A stretch of DNA of 64,000 nucleotides from Psychrobacillus sp042885655 (GCF_042885655.1 NZ_JBHVRO010000002.1:248001-312000); one strand, 5' to 3'; positions 9,091-17,723 are shown, numbered from the stretch's first letter. Notes: generated by a model from the sequence alone, not told the origin. Numbers and translations: made by a program.

Positions 9091-9225
9091 CTCAATCCAG
9101 CTCATTGTTGCGAGCTCTTGCGCAGAAACAAAAAAATGTCTTATGCGAAGGGCTTTGCGCTGAAGCTGTACGTAAGTACGCAAAGGCGATATTAATGTAA
9201 GGATAATTTAGAGGAGGAAATTCAA
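9091..9225 (+). other. structured odhA-odhB spacer
   Basis: The spacer contains nested inverted repeats. AGCTC/GAGCT lies close to the odhA stop. CTTTGCG (9153-9159) pairs with CGCAAAG (9179-9185), and inside that loop GTAC-GTAA-GTAC forms a smaller hairpin. There is no T-run after them, so an RNA processing or stability element, or a degenerate intergenic repeat, fits better than a terminator. The odhB ribosome site AGAGGAGG lies at its end. Confidence 0.45.
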
Positions 9226-10452
9226 GTGGCAGATATTATAGTTCCAGAATTAGCAGAATCAATTACAGAAGGTACCATTGCACAATGGTTAAAACAACCA
9301 GGGGATACAGTTGAAAAAGGTGAATTCATCGTTGAACTTGAGACAGATAAAGTAAATGTAGAAGTAATTTCTGAAGAGGCAGGAGTTGTAAGTGAATTAC
9401 TTGCAGCAGAAGGAGATACAGTACAAGTAGGTCAAGTAATTGCAAGAGTCGGAGAAGGTTCTGGTTCAGCTACACCATCACCATCTACTGAAACAGAAGC
9501 TCCACCAGCTGCTGCACCAGTTGAAGAAACAAAATCAGCACCAGTTGCGGTTGAAACTACTTCTGAACAAGAACGTACCATTGCAAGTCCTGCAGCACGT
9601 AAATTAGCTCGTGAAAAAGGCATTAACTTAAGTGAGATTTCACCAGTAGATCCAATGGGACGTGTACGTGTACAAGATGTTTCTGCTCATGGAACTGCAC
9701 CTGCACCAAAAGCAGCTCCAGCGCCAGCTGCTGCGGTTTCTCAAGAAGATGATGGTCGTTTTACTCGCGAGAAAATGTCTCGCCGTCGTCAAACAATTGC
9801 TTCTCGCTTGTTAGAAGTAAGACAAAGTACTGCAATGTTAACTACATTCAATGAGATTGATATGACTAATGTTATGGCATTACGATCTCGTAAAAAAGAC
9901 AAATTCTTCGATGATCATGATGTTCGTCTTGGATTTATGTCATTCTTTACAAAAGCAGTTGTTGCTGCACTTAAAAAATATCCATATGTAAATTCTCAAA
10001 TCGATGGAGATTATATTGTAAAAAATAACTTCTATGATATTGGAATTGCAGTATCAACAGAAGGTGGATTAGTTGTTCCAATCGTTCGTGATGCAGATCG
10101 TAAAAACTTTGCAGAAATTGAAGATAATATCGGCCAATTAGCGAAAAAAGCGCGTGATAATAAATTAGCTCTTTCTGATATGGCGGGTGGATCATTTACA
10201 ATCACTAACGGTGGGGTATTCGGTTCATTACTTTCTACACCAATCCTTAACGGTACACAAGTTGGGATTCTTGGAATGCACACAATCCAAAAACGTCCGA
10301 TCGCTGTTGGAGATGAAATCCAAATTCGTCCAATGATGTATGTGGCATTATCTTATGATCACCGCGTAATTGACGGAAAAGATTCAGTTGGATTCTTAAA
10401 AATGGTAAAAGAGCTTCTAGAAAGCCCAGAGGACTTAATGTTAAATTCTTAA
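9226..10452 (+). CDS. odhB: dihydrolipoyl succinyltransferase, E2 of 2-oxoglutarate dehydrogenase
   Basis: E2 core of the 2-oxoglutarate dehydrogenase complex: it carries the succinyl group on a lipoyl-lysine and passes it to CoA. The lipoyl domain (about 1-77) has the modified lysine in ETDKVNVE near residue 42. An Ala/Pro-rich linker follows, then a peripheral-subunit-binding domain (about 120-157, ASPAARKLAREKGI), a second Ala/Pro linker, and the catalytic domain with the active-site motif SYDHRVIDGKD near 376-386. The length of 408 residues is normal. It starts with GTG after AGAGGAGG and ends at a strong terminator, which closes the odhAB unit. Confidence 0.97.
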   Translation: MADIIVPELAESITEGTIAQWLKQPGDTVEKGEFIVELETDKVNVEVISEEAGVVSELLAAEGDTVQVGQVIARVGEGSGSATPSPSTETEAPPAAAPVEETKSAPVAVETTSEQERTIASPAARKLAREKGINLSEISPVDPMGRVRVQDVSAHGTAPAPKAAPAPAAAVSQEDDGRFTREKMSRRRQTIASRLLEVRQSTAMLTTFNEIDMTNVMALRSRKKDKFFDDHDVRLGFMSFFTKAVVAALKKYPYVNSQIDGDYIVKNNFYDIGIAVSTEGGLVVPIVRDADRKNFAEIEDNIGQLAKKARDNKLALSDMAGGSFTITNGGVFGSLLSTPILNGTQVGILGMHTIQKRPIAVGDEIQIRPMMYVALSYDHRVIDGKDSVGFLKMVKELLESPEDLMLNS

Positions 10453-10460
10453 TTGTTGGT

Positions 10461-10491
10461 AAAAAAGACTCCCTTATTGGGAGTCTTTTTT
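10461..10491 (+). terminator. rho-independent terminator of odhAB
   Basis: A perfect 13-bp stem (AAAAAAGACTCCC / GGGAGTCTTTTTT) with a TTATT loop ends in a T-run directly after odhB. Confidence 0.9.
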
Positions 10492-10576
10492 GAAATACAA
10501 GAAAGCATATTAACTTTTGTGCTATGAACCTAGTATTTATGGTATTTTTCATTACTATTACATGAACAGGTTGATC

Positions 10577-10654
10577 TCCGCCGTAGCGGAAAGCAACGAC
10601 ATTCATACGCTACTCTTCCTAAAATGACCGGGCATCTTTGCCTGGTTTTTCTTA
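10577..10654 (+). repeat. dispersed intergenic repeat, copy A, ending in a terminator
   Basis: About 78 bp that recur with few changes at 23481-23561. The core AGCGGAAAGCAACGACATTC is identical in both copies, and each copy ends with an ACCGGGC...GCCTGGT hairpin plus TTTTTCTT (here 10627-10651). No ORF is contained. It behaves like a mobile or amplified noncoding element that carries its own terminator. Confidence 0.7.
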
Positions 10655-10678
10655 TTGGGATAAATGTAATTTTCTAAG

Positions 10679-10712
10679 AATCGATCAATCAACTTAGATA
10701 ATCGATCAATCA
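10679..10712. repeat. 13-bp direct repeat with 21-bp period
   Basis: AATCGATCAATCA occurs at 10679-10691 and again at 10700-10712, a shift of exactly two helical turns. It could be a tandem protein-binding site upstream of the small-protein promoter at 10770. Confidence 0.5.
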
Positions 10713-10769
10713 GCATTTTAATTTATCTTATATTTGTTTAAAAGAAGTAGTCACCACTATATGCTACCG

Positions 10770-10798
10770 TTGAAAAAAAATGAATACAATCGTATACT
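10770..10798 (+). promoter_or_regulatory. sigma-A promoter of the small DUF6501-like gene
   Basis: TTGAAA, a 17-nt spacer and TATACT, ending 21 nt before the start codon of the 65-residue protein. Confidence 0.75.
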
Positions 10799-10819
10799 AT
10801 AAGTAAAGGAAGTGGTTAG

Positions 10820-11017
10820 ATGATACATACAAATTGGGCAACTAAGCCAACACTTAAAACAGTTACATGTGTTCATACAGATGCTAAAAAATTCTTAGTG
10901 AGTAATGTATTAACTGTTGGAAAAACATATGAAGTAAAAAATGAAACAGAAGAGTTCCTGTTTGTGATTGACAACACTGGTAAAGTCGGCGGCTACTACA
11001 AAGAATATTTTCAATAA
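10820..11017 (+). CDS. small conserved Bacillales protein (DUF6501-like)
   Basis: The protein has 65 residues and no signal peptide or membrane segment. It is predicted to be mostly beta strand, with a VLTVGKTYEVKNETEEFLF core and a C-terminal VGGYYKEYF. I recognise it as a small uncharacterised Bacillales family, probably DUF6501; its function is unknown. The gene is a self-contained unit. It has a clear promoter upstream, a ribosome site (AAGGAAGTGG), and a terminator right after the stop. That organisation, and the conserved charge pattern, argue for a real and expressed gene. Confidence 0.8.
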   Translation: MIHTNWATKPTLKTVTCVHTDAKKFLVSNVLTVGKTYEVKNETEEFLFVIDNTGKVGGYYKEYFQ

Positions 11018-11021
11018 AAAA

Positions 11022-11046
11022 CCGATGAGTTTCATCGGCTTTTTTT
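11022..11046 (+). terminator. rho-independent terminator
   Basis: CCGATGA/TCATCGG stem with a GTT loop, followed by CTTTTTTT; flanking A and T tracts extend the stem. It separates the 65-residue gene from yojN. Confidence 0.85.
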
Positions 11047-11067
11047 ATTAGAGGGAGATTTTTAAAT

Positions 11068-11931
11068 ATGATTAATCTAATCGAAAATGAAAAAAAGGTT
11101 CGCTCAAATAGAATCCACAGTGAGGAAGATCAGCAATTAATAGGAACTGGTGGATATCTATCACCTAATGATTATTTACTAAATGATGTTTTAATTGCTG
11201 TGACTTTGAAAAAGCCTGTGTTACTAAAAGGTCCTACTGGGGCAGGGAAAACAAAGCTTGCAGAAACAATATCTCAAGTTTTTTCGCAACCTGTACAAAG
11301 TATTAACTGTTCTGTAGATTTAGATGCAGAGGCATTAATAGGATTTAAAACAATTGTTTTGAAGGATGGCCATAACTCTATTGAATTTATAGAAGGTCCT
11401 GTAATTGAAGCGATGAAAAAAGGTCATATTTTATATATTGATGAGATCAATATGGCGAAATCAGAGACATTACCCATTTTACATAGTGTACTTGATTATC
11501 GAAGAATGTTTACAAATCCTTTTACAGGAGAAGTAATTAAAGCTCATCCTGATTTTTCAGTGATTGCAGCGATTAATGAAGGTTATATAGGCACTACACC
11601 TATGAATGAAGCTCTAAAAAATCGATTTGTTTCATTTTCAATTCCTTATATTTCAGGAGGATTACTCGAAAATCTTTGGAATGCACTATATCCTACTGCA
11701 TCAAAAGAAATGCATGCTCTAATGTTAAATTTGGCAGAAGATTTAATGAGCCAGGTGAAGCAAGGATTACTTTCCGAGGAAGCAGCATCTATTCGAAGTT
11801 TACAACATGCAATGGAGCTTGCGGAATACATTGAACCAATTAGAGCGATCAAATATGCAATAGCTGAAAAATTAGAGGATGAACAAGAGAAAAAACTTGT
11901 TTTAGAACTAGCCTCTTCTTGGATAAAGTGA
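11068..11931 (+). CDS. yojN: MoxR/NorQ-type AAA+ ATPase (YojN-like)
   Basis: AAA+ ATPase of the MoxR/NorQ branch, 287 residues. Walker A is GPTGAGKT at 55-62; the Walker B stretch ILYIDEINMA lies near 126-135, and a sensor-1 region with AAINEGY follows. Such ATPases work with a von Willebrand factor A partner as chaperones that insert metals or activate enzyme complexes. The VWA partner is the next gene, 9 nt downstream. In Bacillus subtilis, as I recall it, the yojN-yojO pair also lies beside odhAB. Annotations as nitric-oxide-reductase activators are by similarity only, and no nor gene is present here. Confidence 0.85.
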   Translation: MINLIENEKKVRSNRIHSEEDQQLIGTGGYLSPNDYLLNDVLIAVTLKKPVLLKGPTGAGKTKLAETISQVFSQPVQSINCSVDLDAEALIGFKTIVLKDGHNSIEFIEGPVIEAMKKGHILYIDEINMAKSETLPILHSVLDYRRMFTNPFTGEVIKAHPDFSVIAAINEGYIGTTPMNEALKNRFVSFSIPYISGGLLENLWNALYPTASKEMHALMLNLAEDLMSQVKQGLLSEEAASIRSLQHAMELAEYIEPIRAIKYAIAEKLEDEQEKKLVLELASSWIK

Positions 11932-11940
11932 GGGATGTAG

Positions 11941-13824
11941 ATGCCCTCTGTAAACCGTTTTATACAATTTAACAATGAGACAATCGATGCAAGACAATTA
12001 ATGCATTATGAAAATGTAGCTAAGGCATTAACGAAAAACTCAATACTAATGGTTAATGAGCGAAAGTTATTGGAATTTCAACCTGAAGAACAGACTATAT
12101 CAATTAGTGTGTTTTGGCGTCATAGAGAAGAATCTTTAATGGATGCAGGTAGACTATCCGATATTTACTTATTGGCGGAAGGATTTTGGAAAGAATTTGA
12201 TGTTACTACATGGGAAGAATACATCACTGAACGTCAGGATAAATTAGCAAAATGGATGGATCAACTAGTTTTTTGTTTAGAAGAGTTTCGTTTAGTTGAA
12301 AAGATACAGAAAAAAAGATTAGGTACAGTTAAACTATTTAATAAGCGAATACAAATGTACTTATCCTTTCATAAACAACAATTAATAGTAAATACTCAAA
12401 AAGGTTTTTTGGCAGATGCATTTATTAGTTATATTTATATATGTCTTTATGAAGGCACTATGCATGTAAGTGGACCTGAGATATTCAAACAGGCTAATAA
12501 CATTATCCAAAAGATCTATGAAAATAAAGATACCCGAACCTCTATAAACATAGTGTATGAACTATATTATTTATTAAATGAAGATATTAAGGAAGATACC
12601 TTGCATGAATATTACTCCGTCATTTCATCTATCAATTTGCCTAAAACCGACTTTCATTATCACCAAGGGACGAAAGATTCTGAAGTTGGAGAAGATGGAA
12701 AAAAAGATACGATAGAAGAAATATTCCGTAGCTGGCATCGTGAAAATGAACAGGAAAATGGAGTTCATTTGCAATTTGAACTTGAGCATGGGAGAGATGG
12801 GAAAGCAGATCACAGTATTTCAGCAGAAGAGGGCAAAGAAGGTCATGAAATTACAGAGATTGGCCACGGCCAATCAATAGGGAGTACAACTGAAGCAAAA
12901 CAAGATAATGTATCAAACAAGGATTCAAATGCATTAAAAAAAGCAGGGAATGCATTTGGGAAAGAACATACACATGTTGTTTATGAAGAAAAACGATTAA
13001 ATTCTAATTCCACTACTACAGATAAAATGTTGTTACAAACATATCGACAGGAACAAGCTCCATACGTAAAAGCTTTTGTTGAAGAAATGAAAAAGCGTAT
13101 GGAACAGAAAAAGATAGAGAAACGAGTAAATTTATCAAAAGGGCGTTTATCATCAAAACAAACTGTACTTTGGACTGAAGAACGACCTAAACCATTTTAT
13201 AAAAAGACAGCTCCAAGTACACAACTAAACGCTGTATTTGGACTACTTGTAGATGGTTCTGCATCCATGCAAGATAAACTAGAAGAAACAAAAAAAGCAG
13301 TGCTTTTATTTCATGATGTGTTAACGAAATTACGAATTGCCCATGAGATTGTATTGCATTATGAAGATGCGTATGAAGCTTCAGAAACAAGACAACCAAA
13401 TACTTTTGAATGGATTCATAAATTAGAGGATTCGCAAAAAGACAATGGTATGAAAATTCTCTCGATTGAGGCACATGAAGATAATAGAGATGGATTTGCC
13501 TTAAGATGGATGGGAAAAAGGTTAGAGCATAGGACTGAAAAGCACAAATTCATCCTCATGTTTTCTGATGGAGAGCCATCTGCTTTTGGATATGCTCAAA
13601 ATGGTATAATGGATACAGCGGAAGCAGTAGTTGAACTTGAAAGGATGAATATATCTGTCCTTCATTTATTTTTAAATGATAACGAAGCATCTGAGGAACA
13701 ATTGAGTCTGTTTCATTTAATTTTTGGAAAGAAGACAGCAACTGCTTCATCTTTAGAAAAATTTTCAGATGAGACGTTAAGACTACTAAAAAAAATGCTA
13801 CATCATGTAGTAAAAAGCTCGTAA
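11941..13824 (+). CDS. yojO: VWA-domain protein, partner of the MoxR ATPase (YojO-like)
   Basis: The 627-residue protein has a long helical N-terminal half, a charged, low-complexity middle (about 235-360) and a C-terminal von Willebrand factor A domain. The MIDAS metal site is intact: D438-G-S-A-S442 and the later FSDGEPSAF near 540. It resembles NorD/CobT-like proteins that act with MoxR ATPases, probably as a chaperone that matures or activates a partner enzyme. The gene follows the ATPase with only 9 nt between and must be co-transcribed. The client is unknown; proximity to the 2-oxoglutarate dehydrogenase genes is suggestive only. Confidence 0.85.
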   Translation: MPSVNRFIQFNNETIDARQLMHYENVAKALTKNSILMVNERKLLEFQPEEQTISISVFWRHREESLMDAGRLSDIYLLAEGFWKEFDVTTWEEYITERQDKLAKWMDQLVFCLEEFRLVEKIQKKRLGTVKLFNKRIQMYLSFHKQQLIVNTQKGFLADAFISYIYICLYEGTMHVSGPEIFKQANNIIQKIYENKDTRTSINIVYELYYLLNEDIKEDTLHEYYSVISSINLPKTDFHYHQGTKDSEVGEDGKKDTIEEIFRSWHRENEQENGVHLQFELEHGRDGKADHSISAEEGKEGHEITEIGHGQSIGSTTEAKQDNVSNKDSNALKKAGNAFGKEHTHVVYEEKRLNSNSTTTDKMLLQTYRQEQAPYVKAFVEEMKKRMEQKKIEKRVNLSKGRLSSKQTVLWTEERPKPFYKKTAPSTQLNAVFGLLVDGSASMQDKLEETKKAVLLFHDVLTKLRIAHEIVLHYEDAYEASETRQPNTFEWIHKLEDSQKDNGMKILSIEAHEDNRDGFALRWMGKRLEHRTEKHKFILMFSDGEPSAFGYAQNGIMDTAEAVVELERMNISVLHLFLNDNEASEEQLSLFHLIFGKKTATASSLEKFSDETLRLLKKMLHHVVKSS

Positions 13825-13915
13825 CAGTATGGCTTCTAATAAAAGTTGATTCCTCCAAATGAAGAGAATATGAAAAATTCTAGAAGGCAATTAATTGCCT
13901 AAATAAATGAAAACA

Positions 13916-13945
13916 AAAACCGTCTTTCCTAGGAAGGACGGTTTT
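13916..13945. terminator. bidirectional terminator between yojO and yaaN
   Basis: AAAACCGTCTTTCC / GGAAGGACGGTTTT forms a 14-bp stem with one G-T pair and a 2-nt loop. A-tract and T-tract flanks let it serve both converging transcripts. It overlaps the yaaN stop codon. Confidence 0.8.
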
Positions 13946-15122
13946 GTGATTGTTCTGCTATTAAAAGTAGGCGTTGTTTTAATTCTTCTTCCATACGACC
14001 GATTTCTATTTCTGCAGCTTTTCGTTTTACACGGCCATCTGCTTGAATTCGAAGTGTTTCCTCGATTGTTTGTAAAAGATTTTCTTGTGTTTTCTTCAAT
14101 GTATCTATTTCTACTATACCGCGTTCATTTTCTTTTGCTGTTTCAATACTATTTATTTTCAGCATTTCAGAATTCTTCAAGAGTAAATCATTAGTTGTTT
14201 TAGTCACTTGCTTTTGTGCTTCAACTGCTTTTTGTTGACGATTAAGCGTTAATGCAATCGCGATTTGATTTTTCCAAAGTGGAATAGATGTCATAATAGA
14301 AGATTGTATTTTTTCAGCCAATGTTTGGTTAGTTTGTTGTATCATCCTAATTTGCGGTGCACTTTGAATTGTAATTTGTCGTGAAAGCTGTAAATCATAC
14401 ACTCGTTTTTCTAAACGATCTAAAAATTGTGCCATATCGTTTACTTCTTGATATGCCATTTGGTCATTCGAACTTTCTGCTTTTCTTCTAAGTTCAGGAA
14501 TTGTTACGTTGGCTATTTCTTCCTTTTTTAGTTCTGCTGCGGCAATATATACGTTTAGAGCTTGGAAATATGTTTTGTTTTGCTCATAAAGTTTGTCCAG
14601 CATATGGACATCCTCTACTAAACCCCGTTTAGAATGCTCCAATTGAATCCCAATACGGTCAATTTGTGTGCTCAGCTTTTGATACTTTGTCATCATTTCT
14701 TGAACTGAACGATTTACTTTATGAAACAGTTTTTTTATACCCGATTTTTTTTGTGCAGAAAGCTCTTCAGGGTTTATCTCTGACAACTTATTCATTAAGT
14801 CACCTAAAATATCACCTACCGGACCAATGTCTTTCTTTTGCACATGATCTAACATTTGGTGGGAAAATCGAGAAAGCTCGGTTTGTGCATTTGCTCCATA
14901 AGTTAAAATCGCTTCATAATTACCAGCAGGAATTTGGTCAGCCAACTGACGCGCTTTCTGCTGTTCTATTTCGGATAATCGATCGATCAATTTTGTTGGA
15001 GTTGGCTCATTTGTATTAGCAGTTAGAGATTGTTCTTTTGGTGCTGACATTTCAAAGGGACTTTCTAATAATTCATCCATTAAAAAATCATTATTTGTAT
15101 TCGATAGTTTTTCGTTCATCAT
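13929..15122 (-). CDS. yaaN: TelA/KlaA-family toxic anion resistance protein (YaaN-like)
   Basis: TelA-family protein of 397 residues, almost entirely helical with heptad-like stretches and no membrane segment. Family members are linked to tellurite and other toxic-anion resistance and to cell-envelope stress, but their biochemical action is not known. The start codon lies 32 nt inside the end of xpaC, preceded by AAAGGAG, so the two are translationally coupled; the xpaC-yaaN pairing is also found in Bacillus subtilis. The region at about 240-330 with repeated Gln/Ile (SAPQIRMIQQTNQTLAEKIQ) is typical of the family. Confidence 0.9.
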   Translation of the reverse strand: MMNEKLSNTNNDFLMDELLESPFEMSAPKEQSLTANTNEPTPTKLIDRLSEIEQQKARQLADQIPAGNYEAILTYGANAQTELSRFSHQMLDHVQKKDIGPVGDILGDLMNKLSEINPEELSAQKKSGIKKLFHKVNRSVQEMMTKYQKLSTQIDRIGIQLEHSKRGLVEDVHMLDKLYEQNKTYFQALNVYIAAAELKKEEIANVTIPELRRKAESSNDQMAYQEVNDMAQFLDRLEKRVYDLQLSRQITIQSAPQIRMIQQTNQTLAEKIQSSIMTSIPLWKNQIAIALTLNRQQKAVEAQKQVTKTTNDLLLKNSEMLKINSIETAKENERGIVEIDTLKKTQENLLQTIEETLRIQADGRVKRKAAEIEIGRMEEELKQRLLLIAEQSQNRPS

Positions 15123-15768
15123 CTGATTCTCCTTTTAAATATAAAGGTCGTTCTTTAGTGACGACAGACAACTTAGCAAAATCTAATTCCATTTTTAAAT
15201 GCTCAATGTCTGAAGCAAGGACGTCTTTTAAGTCATCTTCCAAGACGGAATTCAAAGCTTGTAGTGTATCACGTGTATCTTGCAATGCAATTTTCATATC
15301 ACTGTTTTTAACTGGTTGAGATACTAACAATGAGTATTTAGAAGTAAGTTCTACTGCAGAATCTAGGTGAGCGTAAAAAAAGTTCTCCGCTTGATAAAAT
15401 TTACGAGGATTCGCTTTCACTAATGAAATAATACGTTTTGCTAGTCTATTCATTTCAAATAGTTGTTTAAAAGAACTTATTGATCTAACTTTTAGGTATT
15501 GGTTATTTAGGGTTCGTACTTTTTTATTTGCTTCTTTTAATTGATTTTGTATGTGAAAATACTCAGAATGTGTTAATTGATGTTTTTTCATGATACTATG
15601 TTGTTGCAATTTCTTTATGCTAAAATTCGAAACTAAATAAACACCTAACGCAAGAGCAGAACAAATGAAAAAGCTTTGGTCAAATGCAAAAAAGAAGATG
15701 AACCAGGATGAAACCATTAGGGGGATATTTAAAATGTGTCGAAAGATCGTTTGAGCTACTTCAGTCAT
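15091..15768 (-). CDS. xpaC: XpaC-family membrane protein
   Basis: The 225-residue protein has two closely spaced hydrophobic segments (about 14-50) and a long helical cytoplasmic C-terminal part. It matches XpaC, named for a role in hydrolysis of an indolyl phosphate, though its true activity is unknown. GGAGG lies 9 nt before the ATG. It is the first gene of a two-gene unit with yaaN; the partners are probably a membrane-anchored complex. The 370 nt upstream show no other gene. Confidence 0.88.
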   Translation of the reverse strand: MTEVAQTIFRHILNIPLMVSSWFIFFFAFDQSFFICSALALGVYLVSNFSIKKLQQHSIMKKHQLTHSEYFHIQNQLKEANKKVRTLNNQYLKVRSISSFKQLFEMNRLAKRIISLVKANPRKFYQAENFFYAHLDSAVELTSKYSLLVSQPVKNSDMKIALQDTRDTLQALNSVLEDDLKDVLASDIEHLKMELDFAKLSVVTKERPLYLKGESDDERKTIEYK

Positions 15769-16142
15769 AATTGGTTACCTCCTTTTATCTACAATATATT
15801 ATACGAACAATAAGGAAGAAGGTTTCATTTTGAATGAACTAGATAATCCTTATATATTTTGTTAACACCAACGACATACAACCAATTATATACGAAACTC
15901 TAATACAATTGAGTTTTTTTGCATTATAAAGGGACAGATTTTTGTCAATTAAATAAATGTTATATTTTTTCTTCGGATAAGTAAATGAATACCCTTTTTA
16001 AGAAAAAATTGTATTAACTATAACTTAACCGATAATTGTTTGATTTTCAATTTTATTTTAACCTCATAAGTCATTTAAGTAGACATTCTATTGGATAGCA
16101 GTAAAATATGAGTTAATAATTAATGTTAGAGGCGATAAAAAA
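15769..16142. other. intergenic spacer, no gene seen
   Basis: AT-rich spacer between the divergent xpaC and DUF1033 genes. It must hold the promoters of both, but I see no convincing -35/-10 pair, no hairpin with T-run, and no repeat. Confidence 0.5.
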
Positions 16143-16418
16143 ATGTATGAAATCATTTATATGAAAGCAGACTTTGAACCATGGTGGGCATTTCCTGGAT
16201 GGGAAGAACATATAATTGAAAGAGTTACTTTTGAAAACAAGGAGGAGGGTATAGCTTTTTTATCTAAAAAACTACTCGAATTTCGTGAAAAATTTCCAGC
16301 AGAAAAAATGAAAAATGATAAGTATTGGGCTTTTTGGTCCGTAAAGGAACAATGTTTTTGTGATTCATGTGATGAGGACCTACAAATTTACCATGGAATC
16401 ATTTGGAATGAAATTTAG
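16143..16418 (+). CDS. DUF1033 family protein
   Basis: The 91-residue acidic protein starts MYEIIYMKADFEPWW and is rich in Trp and Cys (FCDSCDEDL near 79-87), as in the DUF1033 family of Firmicutes. The paired cysteines could bind metal, which is an inference. It has no signal peptide or membrane segment. The function is unknown. The ribosome binding site is weak (AGAGGCGAT). The gene stands alone, followed by the cold-shock gene with its own promoter. Confidence 0.8.
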   Translation: MYEIIYMKADFEPWWAFPGWEEHIIERVTFENKEEGIAFLSKKLLEFREKFPAEKMKNDKYWAFWSVKEQCFCDSCDEDLQIYHGIIWNEI

Positions 16419-16447
16419 TAAACGATTTAGAATTATAAAAATATTTA

Positions 16448-16475
16448 TTGACTATATTTATCCAAATGATATAAT
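16448..16475 (+). promoter_or_regulatory. sigma-A promoter of the cold-shock gene
   Basis: TTGACT, 16-nt spacer, TATAAT. It predicts a 5' leader of roughly 130 nt, long as in other cold-shock genes. Confidence 0.75.
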
Positions 16476-16510
16476 TTAATTAACAATTCATAGTGAGAAA
16501 CCGTATTTGT

Positions 16511-16570
16511 AATTCACATATCCTATGTAGTGATCGATGTGATATCGGTACTTCATGGAATATGTGAATT
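16511..16570 (+). promoter_or_regulatory. long hairpin in the cold-shock 5' leader
   Basis: AATTCACATAT (16511-16521) pairs perfectly with ATATGTGAATT (16560-16570); the inner CC-TATG/CATGG and ATCGAT/ATATCG segments extend the stem. TTTTTGTTTTTTC follows. It may act as a temperature-responsive leader structure or as an attenuator before the ribosome site at 16600. Confidence 0.6.
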
Positions 16571-16612
16571 TTTGTTTTTTCACGTATTGATTAATTTTTT
16601 GGAGGTAATAAC

Positions 16613-16813
16613 ATGAAACAAGGTTCTGTAAAATGGTTCAATGCTGAAAAAGGATTTGGTTTTATCGAAGTAGAAGGGGAGAATGATGTTTTCGTTCATT
16701 TCTCTGCAATTCAAGGAGAAGGATTCAAATCCCTAGAAGAAGGTCAAAAAGTTGAATTTGAAGTAGTAGAAGGAAACCGTGGACCACAAGCTGCAAATGT
16801 TACAAAACTATAA
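16613..16813 (+). CDS. csp: cold-shock protein (CspA family)
   Basis: Single-stranded nucleic-acid-binding cold-shock domain of 66 residues, an RNA chaperone. The RNP1 motif KGFGFIEV and RNP2 motif VFVHFSAI are both intact. The length and the start MKQGSVKWFNAEKGF match the CspB/C/D group of Bacilli. TTGGAGG precedes the ATG. Its promoter, long structured leader and terminator make it a single-gene unit. Which Csp paralogue it corresponds to cannot be decided. Confidence 0.96.
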   Translation: MKQGSVKWFNAEKGFGFIEVEGENDVFVHFSAIQGEGFKSLEEGQKVEFEVVEGNRGPQAANVTKL

Positions 16814-16820
16814 TAATAGA

Positions 16821-16858
16821 AAAGAAGTTCTTCCTAAGTGGAGAGCTTCTTTTTTTTA
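16821..16858 (+). terminator. terminator of the cold-shock gene
   Basis: AAAGAAG/CTTCTTT outer stem with a TTCC/GGA inner pairing, followed by an eight-T run. Confidence 0.75.
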
Positions 16859-17076
16859 TATGAGGGTTAAGTTGTCATTTTTATTTTATTTGTTTTTAGG
16901 TAGGGTGGTTACTTGTTTGAAAAAAGTATTTTTGTATTTTTCGCATCCAGTAACCATCAGCATTGGGACGATAAGTAGCAGAAACTTGTTTATTTTTCTC
17001 TTCCTATTTGATTAGATATAGAATGTTTCATTTCTTTGAGTTTTTGGTATAGTAAAATAAGAAAGGAGAGATTACT

Positions 17077-17577
17077 TTGGATTTTGGATTAAAAAGAGAC
17101 TTACCACCATATGAACAACAGCTAGATTTTTATGAAAAGCTGCGTTTAAAAGTAATGGATTTTCTTTCAACGAAATCCGGGAAAAAAAATAAATTAGCAC
17201 CTTATTTATTATTTGCTCCAGATTTGTTTCATTTGTTAATAAAGGCTTTGTTAGATAAACGAATAGATACGAAGAGTAAAACAATAATTAGTAGTGGAAT
17301 TCTTTACTTTATTTCACCATTAGATTTATTGCCGGAGGGTTTAATAGGGCCAGGTGGATATATAGATGATATTATCGTTGCAACCTTTATCGTAAATATG
17401 TTGTTAAATAAGTTTTCCACTGAAATAATTGAAGAGCATTGGGTAGGGGATATTAAACTTCTAGATGCTTTGAAAAAAGTTGCAGAAACTAGTGATACAT
17501 TGCTTGGGAAACTACCAGTAAGGTCATTACTAGGAAGATATATTAAAAAATCAAGTAAGAAAAGCACAACCCTTTAA
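17077..17577 (+). CDS. DUF1232 (YkvA-like) membrane protein
   Basis: The 166-residue protein has a central DUF1232 signature, SGILYFISPLDLLPEG at about 71-86, followed by YIDDIIVATFIVNMLL. This hydrophobic hairpin is the family hallmark. Function is unknown; YkvA-like proteins are widespread in Firmicutes and are thought to sit at the membrane. The start is TTG after AAAGGAGAG. The C-terminus is basic (KKSSKKSTTL). A short AGAACAA/TTGTTCT palindrome follows the stop. Confidence 0.82.
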   Translation: MDFGLKRDLPPYEQQLDFYEKLRLKVMDFLSTKSGKKNKLAPYLLFAPDLFHLLIKALLDKRIDTKSKTIISSGILYFISPLDLLPEGLIGPGGYIDDIIVATFIVNMLLNKFSTEIIEEHWVGDIKLLDALKKVAETSDTLLGKLPVRSLLGRYIKKSSKKSTTL

Positions 17578-17690
17578 GAACAACTTGTTCTTCACTAATT
17601 CCCGAGTGCTTTGGACAAAACATTGGATGTACAAGCCTGCAACTGAAATCAACTTGTTAATGGTATAATTTATATACTAATTATGCAAAA

Positions 17691-17723
17691 AAGCTTAAGG
17701 GGCTTATAAAGCCCCTTAAGCTT
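17691..17723. terminator. bidirectional terminator between ykvA-like gene and ykpA
   Basis: A perfect 15-bp stem (AAGCTTAAGGGGCTT and its complement) around a 3-nt loop, with A-tract and T-tract flanks. It serves the minus-strand ABC-F gene, whose stop codon is adjacent. Confidence 0.9.

Noticed and set aside
13886..13899. GGCAATTAATTGCC palindrome as the terminator of yojO
   Set aside because: No T-run follows; the stronger bidirectional hairpin at 13916-13945 fits better.
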